NCBI GenBank assembly: GCA_031257725.1
Contig: JAIROD010000211.1
Coordinates: forward strand, 1 to 15,417
Source: Planctomycetaceae bacterium
Lineage (GTDB): Bacteria; Planctomycetota; Planctomycetia; Pirellulales; Thermoguttaceae
Direction: 5' to 3'
DNA length: 15,417 nt
Shown: positions 1-6,946 of the stretch, piece by piece
Layout: each line of letters opens with the position of its first letter
Position numbering within the stretch: position 1 is the stretch's first letter
Notes under the pieces: model-generated
Told to the model about the DNA's origin: nothing
What the model saw: only the letters and a program-made list of their open reading frames with translations
Database searches by the model: none
Position numbers and translations under genes: made by a program

Positions 1-120
1 ACTCACCGTACACACGGAAAAATAACAGATTATCATTTTTACCATTTTGTTCCGTTGGTATTGCGTTATTCAGGCGAAAACATTGATTTACTATCGTTAC
101 AACGCAAAACCAACGGCTAG
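1..120 (+). CDS. possible 3' end of an unidentified gene, truncated by the window edge
   Basis: Frame 1 is open from the first base to a TAG at 118-120, giving 39 residues that include PLVLRYSGENIDLLSLQRKT near the end. The composition looks protein-like (mixed charged and hydrophobic residues, no low complexity), and the other two plus-strand frames are closed within this stretch. It would be convergent with gltX. I do not recognise the family, and an open run of 39 codons can occur by chance in AT-rich DNA, so this is tentative. Confidence 0.3.
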   Translation, partial: THRTHGKITDYHFYHFVPLVLRYSGENIDLLSLQRKTNG

Positions 121-254
121 GTTGGAAACATCCCGTTGGGATGTAAAAGCTTCGCTGAAATATTACCAAAATTAAATAGACAGTGTTGTCCTTGCAGGAC
201 TAATAAAAATTAAAATAGACAGTTACACAGCAAACGTCCCCACTGAGATATTAC
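121..254. repeat. intergenic repeat cluster downstream of gltX
   Basis: This gap contains several short repeat pieces. A hairpin at 128-144 has 7-bp arms (ACATCCC/GGGATGT, loop GTT). A second hairpin at 188-200 reads GTCCT-TGC-AGGAC. Two direct copies of AATAGACAGT lie around 174-183 and 213-222; these match the ends of the 302-bp element at 10040-10341. At 241-254 is the reverse complement of GTAATATCTCAGTG, also found at 12494-12507 and, with one base changed, at both ends of the 1837-1999 element. The hairpins could end gltX transcription, but neither is followed by a convincing T-tract on the minus strand. Confidence 0.6.
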
Positions 255-1801
255 GCAAGTTGTAATCGGTCAATTCGTTTAAGAACCCGTTCCTTGCCTA
301 AAATTTCAAGCGTTTCGAACATCCCAAGTCCAACACTTTTTCCCGTTACCGCAACACGTAATGCGTGAATAATTTGTCCGGCTTTGATTTGTTTCTTTTC
401 CATAAACTGCTGCATTAACTGTTCCAGCGAAACACGGTCAAACGGTTGTTGTACCGCTAACTCGTTGCGAAATTCACGCAGAAGCGTTTTCGCGTCGGGC
501 GGTTCGGAAATACGTTTCGCAAACGCAGTTGCGTCGTAAGGAAATGCGTCGTCCGGCAAAAAGAAATCGGAAAAGTCCAGAATGTCGCCGGCAACTTTGA
601 TCCGGTCCCCAGCCGCCTGAATAAGAGGAATAAAAAATTCGGGAAACGGAACATCAGAAGGAAGCAAACCGGCTCGTTCAAGAAACGGCGCACAAAGAAT
701 CGCTTTTTCCTCCGCCGATTTCGTCAATTGGTGTTTTTCCTGAAATGAAAAAAGCTTTTGCGGATCAAACGATGCCGCTCCTTTGGTAACTCCGTCCAGT
801 GAAAAATGAACAATTAAATCTTGCAGGCTGAAAAATTCGGTTTTGTCGTCCAATGCCCAACCAACCAACGCCATATAATTGACAATCGCCTCCGGCAAGT
901 AGCCCACCTTTTGATAAAAATCAACAATCACCGGATTAAAACAGTCAGTCGTTGTCTCCAAACCAATGCGGTCGGCAATTGATTGACCATGCTGAACAAG
1001 TTTGGCAAAATCTTTATTTTTGAGATATTTATCCAGTTTCCGTTTACTAAGTTTCGTTTTACTGCCCGGCTCCGCAACAAACGGAAGATGAGCGTATTCC
1101 GGTAACCGATAACCCAACGATTGAATCATAAAAATCTGACGAGGCGTATTGGATAAATGTTCCTCCGCCCGAATAACGTGCGAAATCTCAAAATCCTGAT
1201 CGTCAACAATATTCGCCAGATGATAAATGAATGAACCGTCCGCACGCTGGATCACATGATCCTGTTCGGTTGACCAATCAAATAGAACTTGACCGCGTAT
1301 CAAATCATTGATCATCAGTTGACCTTCCCGCGGCATCTTAAGCCGAACAACTCCTTGACGACCCTCCGATTCAAATCGACGGATATCCGTTTCCGTTTCC
1401 GCCAACCAACGCCGACTGTACGTAAATGTTTTCTTTTCGGCAATCGCCGCTTCACGTTCCGTCTGAATCTCCTCCGGCTTGGCAAAATCTCGATAGGCGT
1501 GACCACGCCGAATCAATTCATCAACCGCCGCCTGATATTTTTCCGAACGTTGCGATTGGTAATACGGCGCGTGGCAACCGCCAACACCAGGTCCCTCATC
1601 CCAATCAAGACCAAGCCAACGCAATCCGTTCAGAATCGGTTCTAACGCTTCATCAATATTGCGTTCACGATCTGTGTCGTCAATACGCAAAATAAATTGC
1701 CCGCCGTGTTTCCGCGCAAAAAGCCAACAGAATAACGCCGTGCGGACTCCGCCAATATGAAGATAACCCGTCGGACTCGGCGCAAAACGTGTTCGTATCA
1801 T
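251..1801 (-). CDS. gltX: glutamyl-tRNA synthetase (class I)
   Basis: Cytoplasmic enzyme that joins glutamate to tRNA-Glu using ATP. The 516-residue protein has the class I signature at its N-terminus: RFAPSPTGYLHIGG at residues 5-18, where HIGG is the HIGH motif. The second ATP site, KLSKR (KMSKS motif), is at 250-254, in the context VAEPGSKTKLSKRK. Rossmann-fold and connective-peptide segments lie between these, and an anticodon-binding helical domain follows from about 330 to the end. The full length fits the family. The cysteines of the zinc site of the E. coli enzyme are absent from the expected region near residue 100, as in many bacterial GltX. The sequence resembles planctomycetal homologues from memory. 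The ATG at 1799-1801 gives the family's usual N-terminus; only a weak purine stretch (AAAGA) precedes it. Transcribed divergently from priA. The stop codon lies in a repeat edge (241-254). Whether it also charges tRNA-Gln cannot be judged from sequence. Confidence 0.97.
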   Translation of the reverse strand: MIRTRFAPSPTGYLHIGGVRTALFCWLFARKHGGQFILRIDDTDRERNIDEALEPILNGLRWLGLDWDEGPGVGGCHAPYYQSQRSEKYQAAVDELIRRGHAYRDFAKPEEIQTEREAAIAEKKTFTYSRRWLAETETDIRRFESEGRQGVVRLKMPREGQLMINDLIRGQVLFDWSTEQDHVIQRADGSFIYHLANIVDDQDFEISHVIRAEEHLSNTPRQIFMIQSLGYRLPEYAHLPFVAEPGSKTKLSKRKLDKYLKNKDFAKLVQHGQSIADRIGLETTTDCFNPVIVDFYQKVGYLPEAIVNYMALVGWALDDKTEFFSLQDLIVHFSLDGVTKGAASFDPQKLFSFQEKHQLTKSAEEKAILCAPFLERAGLLPSDVPFPEFFIPLIQAAGDRIKVAGDILDFSDFFLPDDAFPYDATAFAKRISEPPDAKTLLREFRNELAVQQPFDRVSLEQLMQQFMEKKQIKAGQIIHALRVAVTGKSVGLGMFETLEILGKERVLKRIDRLQLA

Positions 1802-1836
1802 GTTAAGTCTTTTAATTAGTTAATTAATTAAATTAA

Positions 1837-1999
1837 TGTAATATATCAGTGGAATTTTTCGGAGATTGAAGTTTATTTTTTACCCCCCCTAGCCCCTCCG
1901 AAGGAGGGGAATCATTCCCCTCCTTCGGAGGGGCTAGGGGGGGTCATTCGGAGTAAACGACTGAATAGTTAAAAAAAAATATTTCACTGATATATTACA
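1837..1999. mobile_element. MITE-like element with terminal inverted repeats, between gltX and priA
   Basis: A 163-bp non-coding block is bounded by inverted ends: 1837-1855 and the reverse complement of 1981-1999 agree at 18 of 19 positions, both beginning TGTAATATATCAGTG. The centre is the long perfect palindrome at 1882-1944. Related end sequences (GTAATATCTCAGTG) occur at 241-254 and 12494-12507, so the end motif is a repeated family. There is no open reading frame, so if mobile it would depend on a transposase supplied elsewhere. No clear target-site duplication is visible in the AT-rich flanks. The element lies between two divergently transcribed genes, so promoters for gltX and priA must lie beside or inside it. 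Confidence 0.6.
1882..1944. repeat. 30-bp perfect inverted repeat with 3-nt loop
   Basis: Positions 1882-1911 and 1915-1944 are exact reverse complements separated by TCA. Each arm contains its own smaller hairpin (CCCCTCC-GAA-GGAGGGG), so the DNA could form one long stem or two side-by-side hairpins. Both neighbouring genes start here rather than end, so it is not a simple terminator. C- and G-runs of seven sit at its outer edges. Confidence 0.9.
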
Positions 2000-2111
2000 A
2001 ATAATCAAAAAATTCAAGACAATTCAATGAAAATGAAAGTCTATTTCGACCACTTTCTGAAAAACGCTCCCAGTTCATTTTTAACATTATCTGCTTGTTC
2101 TGATTGTATTT

Positions 2112-4505
2112 ATGTTACGTCAACAAACTTTTTTCGATGAGGAACCGTTACCGCAACCGATGGCGGAATTGCCGCCTTGGGAATTGGACGATCTTAAAAA
2201 TCGTCTTCTGGCGAAAGTTGTTTTTCCCACAGGTTACGACGCTGTTCTTGATTATTTGGTTCCGAATGAACTGGCGGGAAAAATTGAACCGGGAATGCGT
2301 GTGATGGTTCCGTTGGGAAAAGGGAATCGTTCCGTTTTGGGTTATTGTCTCGATATTCAGCGGTTTGGTTTGTCTGTAACCAATATTCCGCTCAAATCAA
2401 TTCAGTCGCCGATTGATGAACATCGGTTGCTGAACGAGAAGATGCTTGAACTGACACGATGGATTGCGCAACATTATCTTTGTCCGATTGGTCAGGTTTT
2501 TGAAGCGATGCTTCCAGCCGGCGTTCGTTCCAACGCCGGAACACGACTCACTACCGTTTTATATGTTACAGAAGATGTGGAACAACGTCTGGCGGTTCTC
2601 CGAAAAATCAATGTTAAAGAGAAAGGAATCGCTTTGACTCCGAAACAGCTTCACGTTCTTGAAACACTTCGGCAAAGTGTGGAACCGTTGACAAGTCCGG
2701 AATTGCAGCACGCCGCCAAATGTTCCACTGTTCCCATTAACACGTTGAAACGGCTCGGTCTTTTTCGTGTAAAAACAATCCGTCGGCAAAAAACGGAAAC
2801 AGATATTTTAGTACCAAAAAAATTAGAGATTGCCCCGTATCAACTCAATTCCGATCAACAACGGGCGTTGACAATCATTCTGGATGCGGTTCGGAACAAC
2901 CGGCATGAAACATTTTTGTTGCACGGTGTAACGGGAAGCGGTAAAACGGAAGTCTATATTCAGGCGATTCACGAAGTTGTCCGTCGGAAACGTCAGGCAA
3001 TTGTTCTTGTTCCGGAAATCAGTTTAACGCCGCAAACGGTTGGTCGGTTCAAAAGCCGATTTCCTGATGTTGCCGTTCTTCACTCGCATCTGACCGATGC
3101 GGAACGTCATCGGCAATGGACGAGTATTGCCGAAGGTCATGTGCAAGTGGCGGTTGGAGCCCGCAGCGCCGTGTTTGCTCCATTTCCGAAACTTGGATTA
3201 ATTGTTATTGACGAAGAGCATGAAAATTCGTTCAAACAAGATTCCACGCCGCGCTATCATGCCCGCGATGTTGCACGAAAAAGAGCGGAACTTGAAAATA
3301 TCCCGCTCATTCTTGGTTCCGCCACTCCTTCACTGGAATCATGGCATAGCGTGAATTCGCAAAACATTTCCAACAAAAACGTTACAAATTCCGATTCCCG
3401 TACTCAATTGATTTCAATGCCGAACCGTGTTAAGAATTTGCGGTTGCCGTTAGTTGAGATCGTTGATTTGCGTGAAGAAATTCGTAACCGTACAACACGC
3501 GGGGCGGTTCATCGGCAACTGCATATTGCTATTCGGTCAGCCTTGAATGAAAAGGGACAAGTTATTTTGCTTTTAAACCGGCGCGGTTTTTCAACACATA
3601 TTCAATGTCCGGCGTGCGGCGATGCGCTCAAATGTCCCAACTGTGATGTTTCATTAACGCATCATAAAACGGAAGAAATTGCGTTATGCCATTATTGCGA
3701 CTATCAAATTCCTGCGCCGACTTGTTGTCCGAAATGCCGGTGTGCCGGAATTTGGTACGGCGGTTTCGGAACGCAAAAACTTGAAACGGAAATTAAAACC
3801 CGTTTTCCCGATGTGTCGGTTCTTCGTATGGACACGGACACCATGCAAGGACCCGGTGCGCATGAACGCGCTTTGACGCAGTTTCGGGAAGGTAATGTAC
3901 AGATATTGCTCGGAACGCAGATGATTGCCAAAGGTCTTGATTTTCCGAATGTAACATTGGTCGGGGTGATCAATGCGGACACGGCGTTACATTTACCGGA
4001 TTTTCGTGCTTCCGAGCGGACGTTCCATTTAATCACTCAAGTTGCGGGACGAACCGGACGCGGTGAAAAGGGGGGGCGTGTGATTATTCAAACGTTCAGC
4101 CCGGATCATCCCGCCATTCTTGCCGCCGCAAAACATGATTACAAAACATTTGTCGCGCAGGAATTACCGATGCGGAAATTACTCGGTTATCCGCCGTACA
4201 CGAAAATGATCCGAATTGTTGTTCGCGGAGAAAACGAAACAAAAACACGTGAATTTGCTGCGGAATTTGCGAAACGTCTTAAAACATCTTTTTCGGCTTC
4301 GACGGAACAATCGATTCCGTTTCGTATTCTGGGACCTGCTCCTGCTCCGTTTGCGAAGTTACGCGGATTTTATCGTTTCCATATTCACCTTCACGATGTT
4401 AACGGCGAACGTCTTCATAATCTGGTGCGTTCCGTTTCACTCGCGTTGAAAACTCCGGCGGAGGTACAATGGATTATTGACGTTGATCCGATTGATATGT
4501 TGTAA
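2112..4505 (+). CDS. priA: primosomal protein N' (replication restart DNA helicase PriA)
   Basis: PriA reloads the replicative helicase at stalled or broken forks; it is a 3'-5' superfamily 2 DNA helicase. The 797-residue protein has the family's domains in order: DNA 3'-end-binding domain (about 34-125), winged-helix region (about 130-220), helicase lobe 1 with Walker A GVTGSGKT (272-279) and DEEH box (367-370), and lobe 2 with QVAGRTGRG (643-651). Inserted in lobe 2 is the double zinc site. Its cysteines at 499, 502, 508, 511, 526, 529, 539 and 542 have exactly the spacing of E. coli PriA, with extra Cys538 and Cys544. About 30 residues precede the usual start of the family (AKVVFPTGYDAVLDYLVP); this acidic, proline-rich extension (EEPLPQPMAELPPWELDD) may be lineage-specific. 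No Shine-Dalgarno is seen before the ATG, so a start at Met17 is possible. It stands alone on the plus strand. Confidence 0.97.
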   Translation: MLRQQTFFDEEPLPQPMAELPPWELDDLKNRLLAKVVFPTGYDAVLDYLVPNELAGKIEPGMRVMVPLGKGNRSVLGYCLDIQRFGLSVTNIPLKSIQSPIDEHRLLNEKMLELTRWIAQHYLCPIGQVFEAMLPAGVRSNAGTRLTTVLYVTEDVEQRLAVLRKINVKEKGIALTPKQLHVLETLRQSVEPLTSPELQHAAKCSTVPINTLKRLGLFRVKTIRRQKTETDILVPKKLEIAPYQLNSDQQRALTIILDAVRNNRHETFLLHGVTGSGKTEVYIQAIHEVVRRKRQAIVLVPEISLTPQTVGRFKSRFPDVAVLHSHLTDAERHRQWTSIAEGHVQVAVGARSAVFAPFPKLGLIVIDEEHENSFKQDSTPRYHARDVARKRAELENIPLILGSATPSLESWHSVNSQNISNKNVTNSDSRTQLISMPNRVKNLRLPLVEIVDLREEIRNRTTRGAVHRQLHIAIRSALNEKGQVILLLNRRGFSTHIQCPACGDALKCPNCDVSLTHHKTEEIALCHYCDYQIPAPTCCPKCRCAGIWYGGFGTQKLETEIKTRFPDVSVLRMDTDTMQGPGAHERALTQFREGNVQILLGTQMIAKGLDFPNVTLVGVINADTALHLPDFRASERTFHLITQVAGRTGRGEKGGRVIIQTFSPDHPAILAAAKHDYKTFVAQELPMRKLLGYPPYTKMIRIVVRGENETKTREFAAEFAKRLKTSFSASTEQSIPFRILGPAPAPFAKLRGFYRFHIHLHDVNGERLHNLVRSVSLALKTPAEVQWIIDVDPIDML

Positions 4506-4809
4506 TGAAATTAAAAACAACGAATGATTGTGTTGGCGTGCGATTGGGTGCGGCAGTCGATTGATTGGATCCGTTTTTGTTTTTCCTATTGTAACCGTTC
4601 ACGGAAAATTCGTAACAGATATGAATTGTTACATTACGAACAATTGTTAATTGAGACAAACGCCTTTAGGGGTTGTCCCAAAAAACGCACGACTGAGTAG
4701 TTACGTTTTTTTACTTCAAGAGGGTGGAATTTTAGGTTTGTTTTGTTATAATTAGAACTTAATCGTTTTTGGGTATAAAACGTTAAATAATGTTTCAATA
4801 GTATATGTT
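4506..4809. other. intergenic region between priA and the AAA-ATPase-like gene
   Basis: No gene is supported here. At 4659-4685 is a repeat-like stretch, AACGCCTTTAGG then GGTTGTCCCAAAAAA, whose two halves recur in altered form at 12533-12548 and 12670-12685. At 4698-4714 TAGTTACGTTTTTTTAC recurs at 15264-15280 with one mismatch. The region presumably holds the promoter of the downstream gene. Confidence 0.6.
4747..4752 (+). promoter_or_regulatory. candidate -10 box for the AAA-ATPase-like gene
   Basis: A perfect TATAAT lies 57 bases before the ATG at 4810. No recognisable -35 hexamer sits 16-18 bases upstream, and the area is AT-rich, so a chance match is quite possible. Confidence 0.3.
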
Positions 4810-6372
4810 ATGAAAAAGTTAGCGATAGATACGCAGTCGTTTGAAAAGTTACGCAGCAGGCAATGTCTGTATGTGGACAAAACCGAATTTATTTACAGAA
4901 TGATTACGGAAGGAAGTGTTTATTTTCTTTCCCGTCCGCGCCGGTTCGGGAAATCATTACTGGTAAGTACCCTTGAGGTTCTATTTCGGGGAAAGAAAGA
5001 CCTGTTCGACGGTCTTTACATTTACGATAAATGGGAATGGGACGAATATCCGGTCATCACCATAGACTGGACGGCGATAAACCATTCGACGCCGGAAAAA
5101 ATGGAAGAAAGCATCGTTCTTTACCTGAAAGGAATAGCCCAAAATTATCAGATTACGTTGGAAGCCCAATCTGCGGTGGATTATTTTAGGGATTTGATAG
5201 AAGCGTTACAGAAAAAAATCGGCAAAAACGTAGCCGTACTGATTGACGAATACGACAAACCGATTACCGCTCATCTCGTCGATGAACATTTGGAAGAAAT
5301 TAAAATTGCATTGCACGATTTTTATCAGGTGATGAAGGGTACGGACAAGTATTTGCAGTTTGTTCTCCTGATCGGAGTGTCGAAATTTTCGGGACTGTCG
5401 GTTTTTTCGGCACTGAACAATCCGCAGGATATTACCTTGCGGAAAGAATATGCCGCGATATGCGGATATACGCAGGAAGAACTCGAAAATAATTTCTCCG
5501 AATATATCGACTGCACCGCGGAATATTATCGTACAACAAGGGAAGATTTGCTGGACAAAATCCGTTACTGGTATAATGGTTACACATGGGACGGGAAAAC
5601 GGCGATCTACAATCCGTTATCGACAATGAAGTTCTTTCAAATTCAGGAGTTTGACAATTACTGGTTTAGCACCGCCACACCTACTTTCCTGATCAATCTT
5701 ATTCAGCGTCGTAATCGGGTGGATCTTGCATTGAATCCTGTTGTTGTTGACAGTAGTATATTTAAGGGATACGATACGGATAAAATCAGTGAAGTGCCTT
5801 TATTGTTTCAGACCGGTTATTTGACCATAAAAAAAATGGAAATGACGCCCGAAAGAACCGTCGAATATACGCTTGACGTACCAAACATGGAAGTCAACAA
5901 ATCTTTATTGACGCACCTGTTACAGTCCTACGGCAAATATTCCGACGATGAATTTTATGAAATACGGAAAACGATGCAACAACAAATAAGCAACTGCGAC
6001 GAAGCGGGTCTTGCCGGTAATCTCGAAAAAATGATCGCCAATGTTCCTTACGATATCCATATTAAACACGAACACTATTACCATTCTCTAATGATGTTGT
6101 GGCTGAGTATGCTCGGATTCAAAGTGCGCGCAGAGGAACACAACAACTTAGGACGTTCCGATGCCGTCTGGGAACAGTCCGGCTTCACCGTCGTTGCCGA
6201 AATAAAGTATCATGCCGCAAAGAAAATCAACACACTGCTCAACGAGGCGATGAAGCTGATGCACGAAAAGCGTTATTATAACAAATATACCGGAAAAGTG
6301 TTACTTCTTGCCGTTGCATTTTCAGGAAAAAATACGGGATGCCGTATTGAGGTACTAAAAAATAAGGGTTAA
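4810..6372 (+). CDS. AAA-ATPase-like protein with C-terminal PD-(D/E)XK nuclease-type domain
   Basis: A 520-residue protein of the AAA-ATPase_like plus PDDEXK_9 architecture, a family of unproven role that is often multi-copy in gut and symbiotic bacteria. The N-terminal part (1 to about 330) has a Walker A of the family's typical unorthodox form, SRPRRFGKS at 41-49 (Lys48), and a Walker B LIDEYDKP at 144-151. A sensor-like segment GVSKFSGLSVFSALNN follows at 189-204. The C-terminal part (about 400-515) carries the nuclease-type signature: GRSD with Asp451, then VVAEIKY with Glu464 and Lys466. The D...ExK residues are intact, so the domain may be catalytically active. No signal peptide or membrane segment is seen, so it should be cytoplasmic. 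No Shine-Dalgarno precedes the ATG, but the start fits the family's usual N-terminus (AIDTQSFEKLRS..LYVDKT). It is monocistronic as far as visible and converges on the restriction gene. A defence or mobile-element role is only inference. Confidence 0.9.
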   Translation: MKKLAIDTQSFEKLRSRQCLYVDKTEFIYRMITEGSVYFLSRPRRFGKSLLVSTLEVLFRGKKDLFDGLYIYDKWEWDEYPVITIDWTAINHSTPEKMEESIVLYLKGIAQNYQITLEAQSAVDYFRDLIEALQKKIGKNVAVLIDEYDKPITAHLVDEHLEEIKIALHDFYQVMKGTDKYLQFVLLIGVSKFSGLSVFSALNNPQDITLRKEYAAICGYTQEELENNFSEYIDCTAEYYRTTREDLLDKIRYWYNGYTWDGKTAIYNPLSTMKFFQIQEFDNYWFSTATPTFLINLIQRRNRVDLALNPVVVDSSIFKGYDTDKISEVPLLFQTGYLTIKKMEMTPERTVEYTLDVPNMEVNKSLLTHLLQSYGKYSDDEFYEIRKTMQQQISNCDEAGLAGNLEKMIANVPYDIHIKHEHYYHSLMMLWLSMLGFKVRAEEHNNLGRSDAVWEQSGFTVVAEIKYHAAKKINTLLNEAMKLMHEKRYYNKYTGKVLLLAVAFSGKNTGCRIEVLKNKG

Positions 6373-6546
6373 AACATTTTTTTGTGTTACTCTTTATTTA
6401 TTGACACGAAAAAAGGAAAAGATAATTTGTAAATAAGGTAATAAAGTTATTTGTTACATTGACTTGTTGCTGCTAAGTTTTTTTTGTTAAATGGTTTTGT
6501 TAGGAAAATCAGGTTGAAAATAAGGTTACGTGGGGAATCGCGGTAC

Positions 6547-6719
6547 CAACGCGGAGTGAACCCCGCCGTTAACGATCAAACAAAAATTCCGTCCCGCTAG
6601 GGACGGCATATTGGTAGCAAACGGCATAACAAAAATTATTCGCGTCCCGTAGGGATGCAATGTTGGTGAAATTTATATTTGGCGTTTTTTCTACCAACAT
6701 GTCGTCCCTAGCGGGACGG
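6547..6719. repeat. REP-like inverted repeat cluster between convergent genes
   Basis: Positions 6589-6617 and the reverse complement of 6691-6719 agree at 27 of 29 positions; each holds a GTCCC...GGGAC hairpin followed by a TTGGTAG-type tail. A shorter, diverged third copy (CGTCCCGTAGGGATGCAATG) lies at 6643-6662. At 6547-6574 is a CAACGCGG...CCGTTAAC unit that recurs, inverted, at 14103-14129. There is no coding sequence. Confidence 0.85.
6580..6606 (-). terminator. candidate terminator for the restriction gene (minus strand)
   Basis: Read on the minus strand, a 7-bp stem (CCGTCCC/GGGACGG, 4-nt loop, 6589-6606) is followed by AATTTTTGTTTG. It lies about 340 bases beyond the restriction gene's stop, which is far for a dedicated terminator. 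Confidence 0.45.
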
Positions 6720-6727
6720 ATTTTTTT
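6703..6727 (+). terminator. candidate terminator for the AAA-ATPase-like gene (plus strand)
   Basis: A 6-bp GC-rich stem (CGTCCC/GGGACG, loop TAGC, 6703-6718) is followed by a run of seven T at 6721-6727. It is about 330 bases beyond the stop codon, so a nearer terminator may exist, but none is obvious. Confidence 0.5.
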
Positions 6728-6761
6728 ATCGTTTCCTTCGATTACTAACGTCTCCCCAAAT

Positions 6762-6907
6762 GTGAAATATACTGTCAACGGCATATTTTTTCGTCACCTT
6801 CCGGTTGCGGCTCTGAAAACGGCACTGAAAACGAACACACCTAATCGCCTCCCCAAACGACAAACACTCCCGTTACGGTTCATTCTCCACTATCAACTAT
6901 TATTCTG
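6762..6907. repeat. dispersed repeat pieces shared with the lpxD 3' end
   Basis: GTGAAATATACTGTCAACG at 6762-6780 matches the reverse complement of 12876-12893 apart from one inserted A. TTCTCCACTATCAACTATT near 6883-6901 resembles the CTCCACT tandem repeat at 12891-12922. The two pieces lie in different relative orientation here and in lpxD, so this is probably two small repeat families. No gene is supported in 6373-6946. Confidence 0.55.
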
Positions 6908-6946
6908 ATTGTTTTCTGCTCTCAATTATAATGAACATAGTTTATT

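Noticed and set aside
1882..1944. Long GC-rich hairpin as a rho-independent terminator
   Set aside because: Both adjacent genes start here and run away from it, and it is not followed by a T-tract on either strand.
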